The notes under the pieces are model-generated. The model worked only from the letters and a program-made list of their open reading frames with translations, did not search any database and had not been told where the DNA came from. DNA of 64,000 bases from Bradyrhizobium liaoningense (GTDB taxonomy: Bacteria; Pseudomonadota; Alphaproteobacteria; Rhizobiales; Xanthobacteraceae): positions 124,001 to 188,000 of the forward strand of contig NZ_JAFCJM010000010.1 of the NCBI RefSeq assembly GCF_018130955.1, read 5' to 3'. The first letter of the stretch is position 1. Every line of letters starts with the position of its first letter. The position numbers and the translations under genes are program-made. Shown in pieces: positions 1 through 8,273 of this stretch.

Positions 1-202
1 CGCGGCGACGCTCCCTCGCTCTTGTCGTATCCCGCGCGCTGGAATTCGCGCAGCGGATGCCGTTCGATCATTGACCGATGTTTTGGCGGGATGCAACGGC
101 GCTAGGCGCAGGGCGCCCGCTGCGATGGAGATATCAGTTCCGTCATCCTCCGCGCAACGGCTTCGCCATTGCGCGGGGGTGACGGTGAGAGAGAGCTTGG
201 CT
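1..202. other. Left edge, downstream of putA; possible end or start of a cut gene
   Basis: No complete gene is visible. A plus-strand frame open from base 3 to a TGA at 72-74 could be the last 23 codons of a gene, ending ...RMPFDH. A minus-strand ATG at 71 could equally begin a gene running off the left edge (MIERHPLREF...). Neither has a convincing ribosome site, so the choice cannot be made here. Confidence 0.3.
147..179 (-). terminator. Hairpin downstream of putA
   Basis: A long inverted repeat with a three-base loop at 162-164 pairs 147-161 with 165-179, with one mismatch and one G-T pair. It lies about 25 bases beyond the putA stop codon. No U-run follows it on the minus strand, so it could be a Rho-independent-like end, an RNA-stabilising hairpin or just a small intergenic repeat. 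Confidence 0.35.
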
Positions 203-3200
203 CTACTCCTCGCCTGCAAGCAAGGCAGCATTGCCGCCGGCAGCGGCGGTGTTGATCGTCACGGTCTGCTCGGTGGCAAAGCGCGCGAGATAGTGCGGGC
301 CGCCGGCCTTGGGGCCGGTTCCGGACAGGCCGTTGCCGCCGAACGGCTGCACGCCGACGACCGCGCCGATCATGTTGCGGTTGACGTAGATGTTGCCGAC
401 CGACAACCGCGCGATAACAGCCTCGATCGTGTCGTCGATGCGGGAGTGGATGCCGAGCGTGAGCCCGAAGCGGCTCTGCTCGATCGCCTGGAGCACGCGG
501 TCGAGATGCTCGGCGCGGTAGCGCACGACATGCAGGATCGGGCCGAAAACCTCTTCGGTGAGCTGGCCGGCGTCCGCGAGCTCGAAAATATGCGGTGCGA
601 CGAACGTCCCCTCGGGCGCCTTGCCGGCAAAATGCAGCCGCGCCTCTTTCGCCATGCGCGCGATATGGGCGTCCAGCCGCTCTTTGGCCTCGGCGTCGAT
701 CACCGGCCCGACATGGGTCGCGATGTCGCCGGGATCGCCGATCCGCAGTTCGCGCGCGGCACCCGCGATCATCTCGATCATGCGGTCGGCGACCTCTTCC
801 TGCACGAACAAGAGCCGCAGCGCTGAGCAGCGCTGACCGGCGGAGCGGAAGGCGGAGGTGACGACGTCGTCGGCGACCTGCTCGGGCAGCGCGGTCGCAT
901 CCGCGATCATGGCATTGATTCCGCCGGTCTCCGCGATCAGCGGCACGATCGGTCCGTCCTTGGCGGCGAGCGTCCGGTTGATCGCGCGCGCGACCTCGGT
1001 CGAGCCGGTGAAGACGACGCCGGCGATATCGGGATGCGCGGTCAGAACCGCGCCGATACGGCCATCGCCGGTGACGAGATGCAGCGCGCTTTGTGCCACG
1101 CCCGCTTCGTGCAGCAGCTGCACCGCCTCGATCGCGATCCGCGGCGTCTGCTCGGCGGGCTTTGCCACCACCGCATTGCCGGCCATCAGCGCCGCCGTGA
1201 CCTGGCCGAGGAAGATCGCCAGCGGAAAGTTCCAGGGTGAGATCGCGACGAATACGCCGCGGCCGCGCAAAGCGAGCCCATTGCTCTCGCCGGTCGGGCC
1301 CGGCATCGCCTCGTCAGTGCCGAAAAGCTTTCGGCCCTGCGCGGCGTAGTAGCGGCAGAAGTCGGCGGCTTCGCGGACCTCGGAGAGCGCGTCGTCGAGC
1401 GTCTTGCCGCCCTCGCGTTGCAGCAGCGCCATGAAATGCGCGGCGCGCTGCTCGAGGAGATAGGCGGCCTGCTCCAGCGCCGCCGCGCGCGTAGCCGCCG
1501 GCGTCCGGCTCCACGATGCGAAGCCGGCGCGGGCGGCGGCAATCGCAGCATTGGCCTGTTCCGGGGTGTCATCGCTGACCGGCCTGAGATCGGTCGTCTC
1601 GGCAGCGATGTCGGCAAGCAGGCGGTCGAGCGCGGCGCGTTCGCCGAATTCGACACCTTTCGAATTCCTGCGCTCCGGCGCGAAGAGATCGCGCGGCAGC
1701 GGAATCCTGGGGTGGCTAGCCTGCTGCGGCTTGGCCACGAAGTCGGCCGGACGCTGCAGCAGGGTGGCGACCGGCACGCGATAGTCGGAGGCTTGCGCCA
1801 CGAAGGAGGAGTTGGCGCCGTTCTCCAGAAGGCGCCGCACCAGATAGGCGAGGAGGTCGCGATGGCTGCCGACCGGCGCGTAGGTGCGATAAGCGATGCC
1901 GGGATGGTCCTGCGCCAGCCGCTCATAGAGCGCTTCGCCCATGCCGTGCAGGCGCTGGAATTCGTAGCCGCCGTCGTGACCGGCAAGCTCCAGCACGGTC
2001 GCGACCGTCAGCGCGTTGTGGGTTGCGAATTGCGGGAAGATGCGCGGGCGCAGCGCCAGCAGCTTCCGGGCGCAGGCGACGTAGTTGAGATCCGTCATCG
2101 CCTTGCGGGTGAAGACGGGATAGCCGTCGAGCCCGCGCTCCTGCGCGCGCTTGATCTCGGTGTCCCAATACGCGCCCTTGACCAGGCGCACCATGAGCTT
2201 GCGATCGAGCGCGCGGGCAAGGCCGTCGATGTAGTCGATGACGTCGCCGGCGCGTTTTTGGTAGGCCTGGATCGCTAGCCCAAAACCGTCCCAGCCGGCG
2301 AGCGCGGAATCGGCGAGCGTCGCCGCGATCACGTCGAGTGAGAGTTCGAGGCGGTCGGCCTCCTCGGCATCGACCGTGAAGTTCAGATCATGCGCCTTGG
2401 CGCGCTTGGCGAGATCAAGAAGATCGGGCACCAGCTCCCGCATCACGCGGTCGCGGCTGATCGCCTCGAAGCGCGGATGCAGCGCCGAGAGTTTTACGGA
2501 AATGCCGGGGCGGTCGGGCAGGGGACGCTCGCCCGCGGCCTTGCCGATCGTCTCGATCGCGCTGGCATAGGCATCGAAGTATCGCGTCGCATCGGACGCC
2601 GTGCGCGCGCCTTCGCCGAGCATGTCGAAGGAATAGCGGGGCTGGTGGCCTGAGCGCGGCCCCGCGCGCTCCAGCGCCTGCTCGATGGTCTCACCGAGCA
2701 CGAAATGATTGCCCATCAGCCGCATTGCCTGGCGGGTGGCGGCGCGCACCGCGGGCGCGCCCAGCCGCTTCACCAGCCGGCCGATCGTGCCGTCCGGGGT
2801 TTCGCCCGGCTGGATCACGCGCGCCGACAGGCCGAGCGCCCAGGCCGAGGCATTGACCAGGAAGGCGCTCGACTTGGTCTCGTGGTGGATGAAGTCGCCT
2901 TCGCCGAGCTTGTCCTCGATGAACTGGTCGGCGGTGCGGGCGTCGGGCACGCGCAGCAGCGCCTCCGCCAGCACCATCAGCGCCAGCCCCTCCTTGGTCG
3001 AGAGCGCGAACTCGCGCAGCATGTCCTCGACGCCGCCGAGCCGGTCGTCGCGGGTCCTGATCGCCTCGATCAGCCGCGTCGCGGTGCGGTCGATCCGCGC
3101 GTCCTGCGGCGGGGAGAGGTGGGCCGTCAGCTGCAAGGCGGCGGCGATCTCGGCATCATCTGGCGCGTAGGGCGCGCTGAAGCGCGGCAAGGAAAGCGAT

Positions 3201-3214
3201 AAGGCGTTCGGCAT
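203..3214 (-). CDS. putA: Bifunctional proline dehydrogenase / P5C dehydrogenase PutA
   Basis: The 1003-residue protein oxidises proline to glutamate in two steps: FAD-linked proline dehydrogenase, then NAD-linked delta-1-pyrroline-5-carboxylate dehydrogenase. The N-terminal half carries the PRODH barrel (AIQAYQKRAGDVIDYI, then RLVKGAYWD) and the C-terminal half an aldehyde dehydrogenase with the catalytic pair ETGG and AGQRCSA. The length fits the short PutA type that lacks the long E. coli-like extensions. No N-terminal ribbon-helix-helix DNA-binding domain is seen, so it should not repress itself. The ATG at 3214 (MPNALSLSL) is preferred, because a longer open frame to 3391 would run through the divergent regulator. 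The opposed Lrp-type gene is the likely proline-responsive activator. Confidence 0.95.
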   Translation of the reverse strand: MPNALSLSLPRFSAPYAPDDAEIAAALQLTAHLSPPQDARIDRTATRLIEAIRTRDDRLGGVEDMLREFALSTKEGLALMVLAEALLRVPDARTADQFIEDKLGEGDFIHHETKSSAFLVNASAWALGLSARVIQPGETPDGTIGRLVKRLGAPAVRAATRQAMRLMGNHFVLGETIEQALERAGPRSGHQPRYSFDMLGEGARTASDATRYFDAYASAIETIGKAAGERPLPDRPGISVKLSALHPRFEAISRDRVMRELVPDLLDLAKRAKAHDLNFTVDAEEADRLELSLDVIAATLADSALAGWDGFGLAIQAYQKRAGDVIDYIDGLARALDRKLMVRLVKGAYWDTEIKRAQERGLDGYPVFTRKAMTDLNYVACARKLLALRPRIFPQFATHNALTVATVLELAGHDGGYEFQRLHGMGEALYERLAQDHPGIAYRTYAPVGSHRDLLAYLVRRLLENGANSSFVAQASDYRVPVATLLQRPADFVAKPQQASHPRIPLPRDLFAPERRNSKGVEFGERAALDRLLADIAAETTDLRPVSDDTPEQANAAIAAARAGFASWSRTPAATRAAALEQAAYLLEQRAAHFMALLQREGGKTLDDALSEVREAADFCRYYAAQGRKLFGTDEAMPGPTGESNGLALRGRGVFVAISPWNFPLAIFLGQVTAALMAGNAVVAKPAEQTPRIAIEAVQLLHEAGVAQSALHLVTGDGRIGAVLTAHPDIAGVVFTGSTEVARAINRTLAAKDGPIVPLIAETGGINAMIADATALPEQVADDVVTSAFRSAGQRCSALRLLFVQEEVADRMIEMIAGAARELRIGDPGDIATHVGPVIDAEAKERLDAHIARMAKEARLHFAGKAPEGTFVAPHIFELADAGQLTEEVFGPILHVVRYRAEHLDRVLQAIEQSRFGLTLGIHSRIDDTIEAVIARLSVGNIYVNRNMIGAVVGVQPFGGNGLSGTGPKAGGPHYLARFATEQTVTINTAAAGGNAALLAGEE

Positions 3215-3269
3215 GGCGATTCCTGTGACGGGTTCAAACGTAATCCCCGCACGGCCGTAGTTCGATAGA

Positions 3270-3285
3270 CAAAATAGCGGTTTTG
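3270..3285. promoter_or_regulatory. Possible Lrp-type operator between putA and its regulator
   Basis: An inverted repeat CAAAA-6-TTTTG lies in the 113-base divergent intergenic space, in an AT-rich patch. Lrp/AsnC proteins bind AT-rich dyads, and PutR-like regulators act on putA from such positions. The assignment rests only on the dyad and its place. Confidence 0.35.
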
Positions 3286-3327
3286 CCTTAGGAAATAAAC
3301 ATAGAGTGCCATTTGACCGTAGATAGT

Positions 3328-3789
3328 ATGGATCTTGATCGCACAGACCGCAAAATCCTCTCGATACTTCAAGAGGATGGGCGTATTCCAAACGTCGACT
3401 TGGCGGAACGGGTCGGCCTGTCCCCGACCTCGGTCGGCGAACGTCTGAAGCGGCTGCAGCGCGAAGGTTTTGTCGAAGGCTATGGCGCGAGACTTAATCC
3501 GCACCGGCTCGGGCTTGGGCTTCTGGTGTTCGTCGAGGTGCTGCTCGACAAGACCACGCCCGACAATTTCGAGCGGTTCGCGCGCGCCGTAAAGCTCGCG
3601 CCGGAGGTGCTGGAGTGTCACATGGTCGCCGGCGGCTTCGACTACCTGGTGAAGGCGCGGCTGCCGGACATGACGGCTTATCGCCGCTTTCTCGGCGAGC
3701 GGCTGCTCTCAATGCCGGGCGTGCGCGAGACGCGCACCTATGCCGTGATGGAAGAAATCAAGCGCGACGCACCACTGCCGGTGGGCTAG
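3328..3789 (+). CDS. putR: Lrp/AsnC family regulator, probable proline-responsive PutR
   Basis: A 153-residue Lrp/AsnC regulator. An N-terminal helix-turn-helix (DLDRTDRKILSILQEDGRI, then NVDLAERVGLSPTSV) is followed by a RAM ligand-binding domain (FEVLLDKT-like strand, CHMVAGGFDYLVK, TYAVMEEIK). The ATG at 3328 is preferred because it places MDLDRTDRKIL at the N-terminus as in the family; a TTG at 3313 would add five residues. Divergence from putA is the standard arrangement for PutR in alphaproteobacteria, where it activates putA when proline is present. The specific role is inferred from this context. Confidence 0.88.
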   Translation: MDLDRTDRKILSILQEDGRIPNVDLAERVGLSPTSVGERLKRLQREGFVEGYGARLNPHRLGLGLLVFVEVLLDKTTPDNFERFARAVKLAPEVLECHMVAGGFDYLVKARLPDMTAYRRFLGERLLSMPGVRETRTYAVMEEIKRDAPLPVG

Positions 3790-3790
3790 C

Positions 3791-3873
3791 TAGAGCGTTT
3801 TCAAGCGAAGTGGATACCGGTTCGTGTCAAGAAAACGCGTCAAATCAGACCCGTTCCGATTCCATCGGAACGG
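3791..3873. repeat. Dispersed intergenic repeat, family A, copy 1
   Basis: Begins TAGAGCGTTTTC, has an inner arm pair GCGTTTTC/GAAAACGC, and ends in a perfect 10-bp stem with a three-base loop (3851-3873, CCGTTCCGAT / ATCGGAACGG). Near-identical copies lie at 37935-38039 and 39486-39590. Here it directly follows the Lrp-type gene and may double as its transcript end. Confidence 0.85.
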
Positions 3874-3974
3874 CCCCGCGATTGTCATATGCATCGTAAC
3901 GATCAGAGGTTCCTTGCACGCAAAAAAATCGCGTGTGCGCAATCGCAAGCCCTGTCGAATGCACCCAATCGTCT

Positions 3975-4013
3975 AAAATTTTTTTGGCCCAACTCCCGGA
4001 TGGAATCCGGGAG
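3975..4013 (-). terminator. Probable terminator of the cold-shock gene
   Basis: A perfect 9-bp stem with a 3-base loop (3993-4013, arms CTCCCGGAT and ATCCGGGAG) lies just past the cspA stop. On the minus strand it is followed by an A/T-rich stretch ending in several T. The T-run is not immediate, so intrinsic termination is probable rather than certain. Confidence 0.55.
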
Positions 4014-4030
4014 CGGCAAATGCCCTGGGC

Positions 4031-4231
4031 TTAAACTTTGAGGTTCTCTGCGGACGTCTTGCCCCGGTTGGCGATTTCTTCGTATTCAACCGTCTGTCCC
4101 TCGTTGAGGGTCGACAGACCGGCTTTCTGCACTGCCGAGATATGCACGAACACATCCTTGCCTCCCGACGCAGGCTGGATGAATCCATAACCCTTCGTCG
4201 GGTTGAACCACTTAACCGTACCTTTGGGCAT
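4031..4231 (-). CDS. cspA: Cold-shock protein, CspA family
   Basis: A 66-residue single cold-shock domain. It starts [20 protein letters not shown] and has both nucleic-acid binding motifs, RNP1 (KGYGFIQ) and RNP2 (DVFVHIS). Such proteins bind single-stranded RNA and DNA and melt mRNA structure, and many copies exist per alphaproteobacterial genome, not all cold-induced. The ATG at 4231 has a GGAG about ten bases upstream; a GTG at 4234 would add one residue. The roughly 200 bases upstream hold no gene and could form a long 5' leader, as is common for csp genes. The symbol marks the family, not strict orthology to E. coli CspA. Confidence 0.93.
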   Translation of the reverse strand: MPKGTVKWFNPTKGYGFIQPASGGKDVFVHISAVQKAGLSTLNEGQTVEYEEIANRGKTSAENLKV

Positions 4232-4439
4232 CACGTCTTCTCCGCGGGTCTTCCTCCACGAGCGCGAGCCGCCAGTCCCCGCAAACCGGCCGGCTCGGTC
4301 CTAACAGGATACGCGGAATGTTGCGGGCTTGGTAGCTCAAACCACAACGGCACGGGGGCGAAAATCGCTCAACTTGGCGGCGGTTTTGCCGGTTTTGCCC
4401 GTTTAGCGATCATTTGACACAGCCCCGACCGCGCCCCTC

Positions 4440-4748
4440 TCAATAAGTCGCAGCCAGATAATCGACGATCTTGCCGACGTCAGCATCGTCGATCGGTGCG
4501 CCATAGACCTTGATCATCTTGGTCACCTCGGCCTGCCAAAAACCCTTCCTGTCCTTCATCGGCGGCTGCGTGGCGACGTAGTCGACCGAATGACAGGCGG
4601 TGCAGTTGTTCTTGACCAATTCGACGTTGGGCCCCGGCTTGAACGCCGCGGTCTCGTCCGGGGTCTTGTAGGCAATCGGGGCGGCGGTCGCCGCACCGAG
4701 ACAGGCCGCGAGCGCAAGGCCGGGCAGGAGAAGAGCGGTCCGCTTCAT
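4440..4748 (-). CDS. sorB: Sulfite dehydrogenase c-type cytochrome subunit (SorB-like)
   Basis: A 102-residue periplasmic monohaem cytochrome c. A signal peptide (MKRTALLLPGLALAACLGA, cleaved near residue 23) precedes the haem motif CTACH (Cys49, Cys52, His53); later methionines can supply the sixth ligand. It follows the molybdoenzyme gene with an 11-base gap, so the pair should form a two-subunit sulfite:cytochrome c oxidoreductase in which this subunit takes electrons from the Mo centre. The start at 4748 is chosen because AGGAG sits about seven bases upstream; an ATG at 4754 would overlap that site. The symbol is inferred from the pairing and small size. Confidence 0.85.
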   Translation of the reverse strand: MKRTALLLPGLALAACLGAATAAPIAYKTPDETAAFKPGPNVELVKNNCTACHSVDYVATQPPMKDRKGFWQAEVTKMIKVYGAPIDDADVGKIVDYLAATY

Positions 4749-4759
4749 GATCATTCTCC

Positions 4760-5959
4760 TCACGCCGCGGTCACGCGAACGGTTTCGACGACGTTGCGCA
4801 AGTACCCGGCGGGGTTCCAGCGCGGCGTGTCCGGCTGCGTCTCGCCGGAATTGCTTGTCGCGCGGACCTTGAGTTCGACCGGACCTGCCGTGAGCTTCAC
4901 CGGCAGCTTCCATTCGCGGAAGGCGTATTTGCCGAGATCCTTGCCGAGCTTGGCATTCGTCCAGGTCTTGCCGCCGTCGGTCGAGACCGCGACCTCCTTG
5001 ATGCCCTTGCCGCCGTCGAAGGCGATGCCGCGCAGCGTGGTGCTGCCGGCCTTGAGCTTGGCGCCGTCGGCGACGCTGGTGATGAAGGAGCGGATGGTGA
5101 AGCGGTTGATCGGGATCGTCGCCTTCGGCGTGGTGCCGGGCTCGATCGCATTGTTCGGCGTATCGGGGATGCGATAGGCCGACTTCATCCAGAAGCCGTC
5201 ATAGACGCTGTCGATGACGGTGATCTCGTTGAGGTGCTTGAGCCAGTATGTGCCGTAATAGCCCGGCACGACCAGGCGCAGCGGGAAACCGTTGAGGAAC
5301 GGCAGGTCCTCGCCGTTCATGCCATAAGCCAGCATCACCTCGCCGTCGCGGGCGTGGTCGATGTCGAGCGCCTTGACGAAGTCGGGCGTCTTGTCGCTGA
5401 CCGGACCGTCCATGCCGTTGAAGGTGACCTGCCGGGCGCCGGCCTGTACGCCGGCCATCTCGAGGACGGTCTTGAGCGGCACGCCGCGCCAGCGCGCGCA
5501 GCCCATCGCGCCGTTGCCGAGCTGGCCGCCGGCCACGCGCGGCTCGGAGAAGCCGCGGCTGTTGCCGGAGCATTGATTGACGGCGACGATCTCGGTCGCC
5601 TTCATCTTGCGAATGTCCTTCAGCGACAATTTCAGCGGCTTGTCGACCTTGCCCTTGACCTCGAGCGTGAACTTGTCGGGATCGAGATTGTAGGGCAGGT
5701 CGGAGAGGTGATAGCGGACGAAGAACGCGTTGTTCGGCGTGAGCGGGCCGTCGTTGAAAACCGCGAACGGCGTTTCGAGCTGCGGCGGCCGGCTGGCCAG
5801 GCCGATCATCGGCCGCTTCTGCGGATATCGCACCAGCGGACGTTCGCCGTTGGCGAAGGGCAGCGTCACGGTGTCGAGCGCCAGTGCCTTGGTGGAGCCG
5901 AGGCCCGCCGCCAACGCGGCGAAGCCCGCTCCCTTGAGCAGGTCACGTCTGTCGATCAT
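4760..5959 (-). CDS. sorA: Sulfite oxidase/dehydrogenase molybdenum subunit
   Basis: A 399-residue sulfite oxidase family enzyme that oxidises sulfite to sulfate in the periplasm. The N-terminus (MIDRRDLLKGAGFAALAAGL) is a twin-arginine export signal for a folded cofactor protein. The Mo-binding domain carries the signature around Cys130 (NQCSGNSRG), the cysteine that ligates molybdenum. The C-terminal part is the immunoglobulin-like dimerisation domain (GKGIKEVAVSTDGGKTW). The cytochrome gene follows immediately, which distinguishes this SorAB type from YedY or from a full SoxCD operon; no other sox gene is nearby. A role in detoxifying or using sulfite from organosulfonates is likely. Confidence 0.9.
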   Translation of the reverse strand: MIDRRDLLKGAGFAALAAGLGSTKALALDTVTLPFANGERPLVRYPQKRPMIGLASRPPQLETPFAVFNDGPLTPNNAFFVRYHLSDLPYNLDPDKFTLEVKGKVDKPLKLSLKDIRKMKATEIVAVNQCSGNSRGFSEPRVAGGQLGNGAMGCARWRGVPLKTVLEMAGVQAGARQVTFNGMDGPVSDKTPDFVKALDIDHARDGEVMLAYGMNGEDLPFLNGFPLRLVVPGYYGTYWLKHLNEITVIDSVYDGFWMKSAYRIPDTPNNAIEPGTTPKATIPINRFTIRSFITSVADGAKLKAGSTTLRGIAFDGGKGIKEVAVSTDGGKTWTNAKLGKDLGKYAFREWKLPVKLTAGPVELKVRATSNSGETQPDTPRWNPAGYLRNVVETVRVTAA

Positions 5960-6105
5960 CTCATCTCCCCACGGAGCTTGTTCTCAGAGACTCGGGTCAT
6001 CACCACGAACCCCGCGAGCATCTGTTGCTTCCACTCAGGCGAAGTCAATTCGTGCTTTCGCCGCGTGCGGATGACGCTGCGCTGCAACAGGCCGGTGCTG
6101 GTGGG

Positions 6106-6236
6106 ACACCTCTCCCGCTTGCGGGAGAGGTCGCGCCGAAGGCGCGGGTGAGGGTTCTGTCCGCTTGGGGATTGCCCCATTGCTGAGACACCCTCTCCCC
6201 AGCCCTCTCCCGCAAGCGGGAGAGGGGGCGCACCTC
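6106..6236. repeat. Dispersed inverted repeat, family D (gene-end type)
   Basis: Two copies of CTCCCGCTTGCGGGAG-type hairpins in opposite arrangement, joined by GCGCCGAAGGCGC. The stretch fills most of the 290-base gap between the sulfite dehydrogenase and the cyclase. Related elements are at 23541-23702 and, partly, near 63463-63500. Such elements are common in Bradyrhizobium intergenic DNA; no function is visible. Confidence 0.8.
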
Positions 6237-6252
6237 CCACCTGGCCCGCGAC

Positions 6253-7986
6253 TTACGCCGCTGCAAGCTCGGTACCGTCAACGAGCAAAGCGAGCTGTCT
6301 TGTATCGGCGACGACGCGCACCACCATCGGCTCGTCGCGGCCGCGGATCGTGACCTCCTGCTGCGGCAGGGTGTCCTCGGCAAGCCCGGCCGTCAGCCGC
6401 ACCTCGTCGGAGACGACGGCCTCGCAGGCGAGCGTCTTGGTCATGTCCTGCAGGCGCGCGGCCACGTTGACCGCGTCGCCGAGCGCGGTGAAGACGATGT
6501 GGTCGCGGTAGCCGATGTCGCCGATGATGACCTCGCCGCCGTGAATGCCGATGCCGAAGCGGATCGGCTGGCGCAGATCGTGGCTCAGGAGCTGATTGAG
6601 CTCGTCGACATGGAGGGCGATGCCGGTGGCGGCCTTCAGCGCCTGGCGGCAGGCGAGCTGCGGGCTCGCCGTGAGCCCGAACAGCGCCAGCATGCCGTCG
6701 CCGACGAACTGGTTCGGCTGGCCGCCATTCTCCAGCACCGCCTGCGACACTGCCGCGAGGAAGCGGTTGACGATGAACACGGTGTCGAACGGCAGCCGCT
6801 TCTCGGCGAGCTGCGTCGAGCCGCGCATGTCGACGAACAGGCTGACGAGATAGCGCTCCTGGCCGATCCGCGCCGGCGCCGAGCCCTGCGCATTCGCCGA
6901 CAGCGTCTGCGGCATGAAGAGCTGGAAGAAGGAGAGATCGCAGGTCGGTCGCAGCTGGCAGGCGAGGCGAATCGACGGATCGTTGCTGCCGACGCGTGTG
7001 AGCACGAAGGCCTCGCGCTGCGAGGGTTCTGGCAGGGCGGCGTGATCGCCGATGATGCGGATGCGGCAGGTCGAGCAGCGGGCGCGGCCGCCGCAGACGC
7101 TGGCATGCGGTACGTTATGGCGCAGGCTCGCCTCCAGCACGCTGAGCCCCTTGGGCACGCGCACCGTCTTGCCGTTGCCGTAAGACAGCGCGATCATGCC
7201 GCCGCGCCGCTCCTGCAGCGCCCGCACGCCTCTTGCGAGCAGCACCACGCCGAGCAGGCCGAGATAGCCCATGACGAGGCCGCCGCTGATGCGGTCGAGC
7301 GTCTTGTTTTCCGCGACGGTGCCGACCTGTTGCCTTGTATAATTCGTCTTGCGCCAGTCCGCGTCGTCACTGTCCATGGCGACGCTGCGTCCACCCTGGT
7401 AGATGCCGAGCATCGCCAGCGTCGGGATCAGCACGGCGGCCGAAAGCAGATAGGGCGCGGCGCGCGTGAAGAAGGTTTTCATGCGCAGCCAGAAGTACAG
7501 GCCGATGCAGCCGTGCACCCAGGCGATCACGAGCAGGATCGTCATCTGCCAGAGCCGGGCGGGGGCCAGGACAAAGAACAGATAGAGCTCCTGCGGGTAA
7601 AGCTTCTCGTGCCCGTAGATCGTCAGGCCGAGCCTGATACCGATGACATGCGCCATCACGAGCAGGGGGATGCTCAGGCCTAGCACGAGCTGGAGCGGCT
7701 CGACTGTCTTCCAGCGAAACTGCCGGCGCTGGTACAGCGCAAACACGCCGAGCCCGGCATGCACCAGCGCCGCCGTGTAGAACAGCAAGGTGACGGGGAG
7801 AAACTGCCAGAAGAGAGTGTGGTAGTAGACCCCGGCCTCCATGGCATCGACCGAGACGTTGCCGAGCGCATGGTTGAGGAAATGGCTGACCACATAGGCG
7901 AACAGGATGACGCCGCAGACCAGCCGGATCTGGCGCACGCTGGTGCCGTGGAGGAGGTCGGCTAGTCTGGTTCGAAGGGAAGCCAT
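6253..7986 (-). CDS. cyaC: Membrane adenylate cyclase with b-type haem anchor and 2Fe-2S domain (CyaC-like)
   Basis: A 577-residue three-part protein. Residues 1-255 form about six membrane helices with histidines suited to haem b binding (His35, His39, His76, His113, His158), resembling a succinate dehydrogenase membrane anchor. Residues 265-350 are a plant-type 2Fe-2S ferredoxin domain with Cys298, Cys304, Cys307 and Cys343. Residues about 385-560 are a class III nucleotide cyclase domain (LFVDMRGST and FVGDGMLALFG supply the metal aspartates). The architecture matches the redox-regulated CyaC described in Sinorhizobium meliloti, so quinone or respiratory state probably controls cAMP synthesis. 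It is a single gene, and the sulfite dehydrogenase next door may be unrelated. Confidence 0.85.
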   Translation of the reverse strand: MASLRTRLADLLHGTSVRQIRLVCGVILFAYVVSHFLNHALGNVSVDAMEAGVYYHTLFWQFLPVTLLFYTAALVHAGLGVFALYQRRQFRWKTVEPLQLVLGLSIPLLVMAHVIGIRLGLTIYGHEKLYPQELYLFFVLAPARLWQMTILLVIAWVHGCIGLYFWLRMKTFFTRAAPYLLSAAVLIPTLAMLGIYQGGRSVAMDSDDADWRKTNYTRQQVGTVAENKTLDRISGGLVMGYLGLLGVVLLARGVRALQERRGGMIALSYGNGKTVRVPKGLSVLEASLRHNVPHASVCGGRARCSTCRIRIIGDHAALPEPSQREAFVLTRVGSNDPSIRLACQLRPTCDLSFFQLFMPQTLSANAQGSAPARIGQERYLVSLFVDMRGSTQLAEKRLPFDTVFIVNRFLAAVSQAVLENGGQPNQFVGDGMLALFGLTASPQLACRQALKAATGIALHVDELNQLLSHDLRQPIRFGIGIHGGEVIIGDIGYRDHIVFTALGDAVNVAARLQDMTKTLACEAVVSDEVRLTAGLAEDTLPQQEVTIRGRDEPMVVRVVADTRQLALLVDGTELAAA

Positions 7987-8090
7987 GGGCGGTTGTGTAT
8001 CAGCTTGGAGAGGAGAACGGCCAGCGTAGAATTTAATTCCCGCAGTGAACAGCGTGTGCGATCACTTGCGCGGCATGCCGCATACGCTTC

Positions 8091-8210
8091 TGTCGCCCCG
8101 GCGCAGGCCGGGGCCCATAACCCCAGGGAGTAGTTTGGCGAAGACTCTTAACTACCATCTCGCGTCACAACCGCTACCTGTGGTTATGGGTCCCGGCCTG
8201 CGCCGGGACG
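8091..8210. repeat. Dispersed intergenic repeat, family C, copy 1
   Basis: A long imperfect inverted repeat: GGCCGGGGCCCATAACCCC near the left end and a matching GTTATGGGTCCCGGCCTG at the right. A second diverged copy is at 14411-14523. It occupies the space between cyaC and the glycosyltransferase. Confidence 0.75.
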
Positions 8211-8273
8211 TCGGCTGAGCAATGGGGCCCATCCCCGATTGACTCGGTCCAAGGAGTCGGGGAAAAGCCGCCC

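Noticed and set aside
71-826. Open frame opposite the 3' end of putA
   Set aside because: It is a high-GC antisense frame within a gene with clear domains; its product has no recognisable motif.
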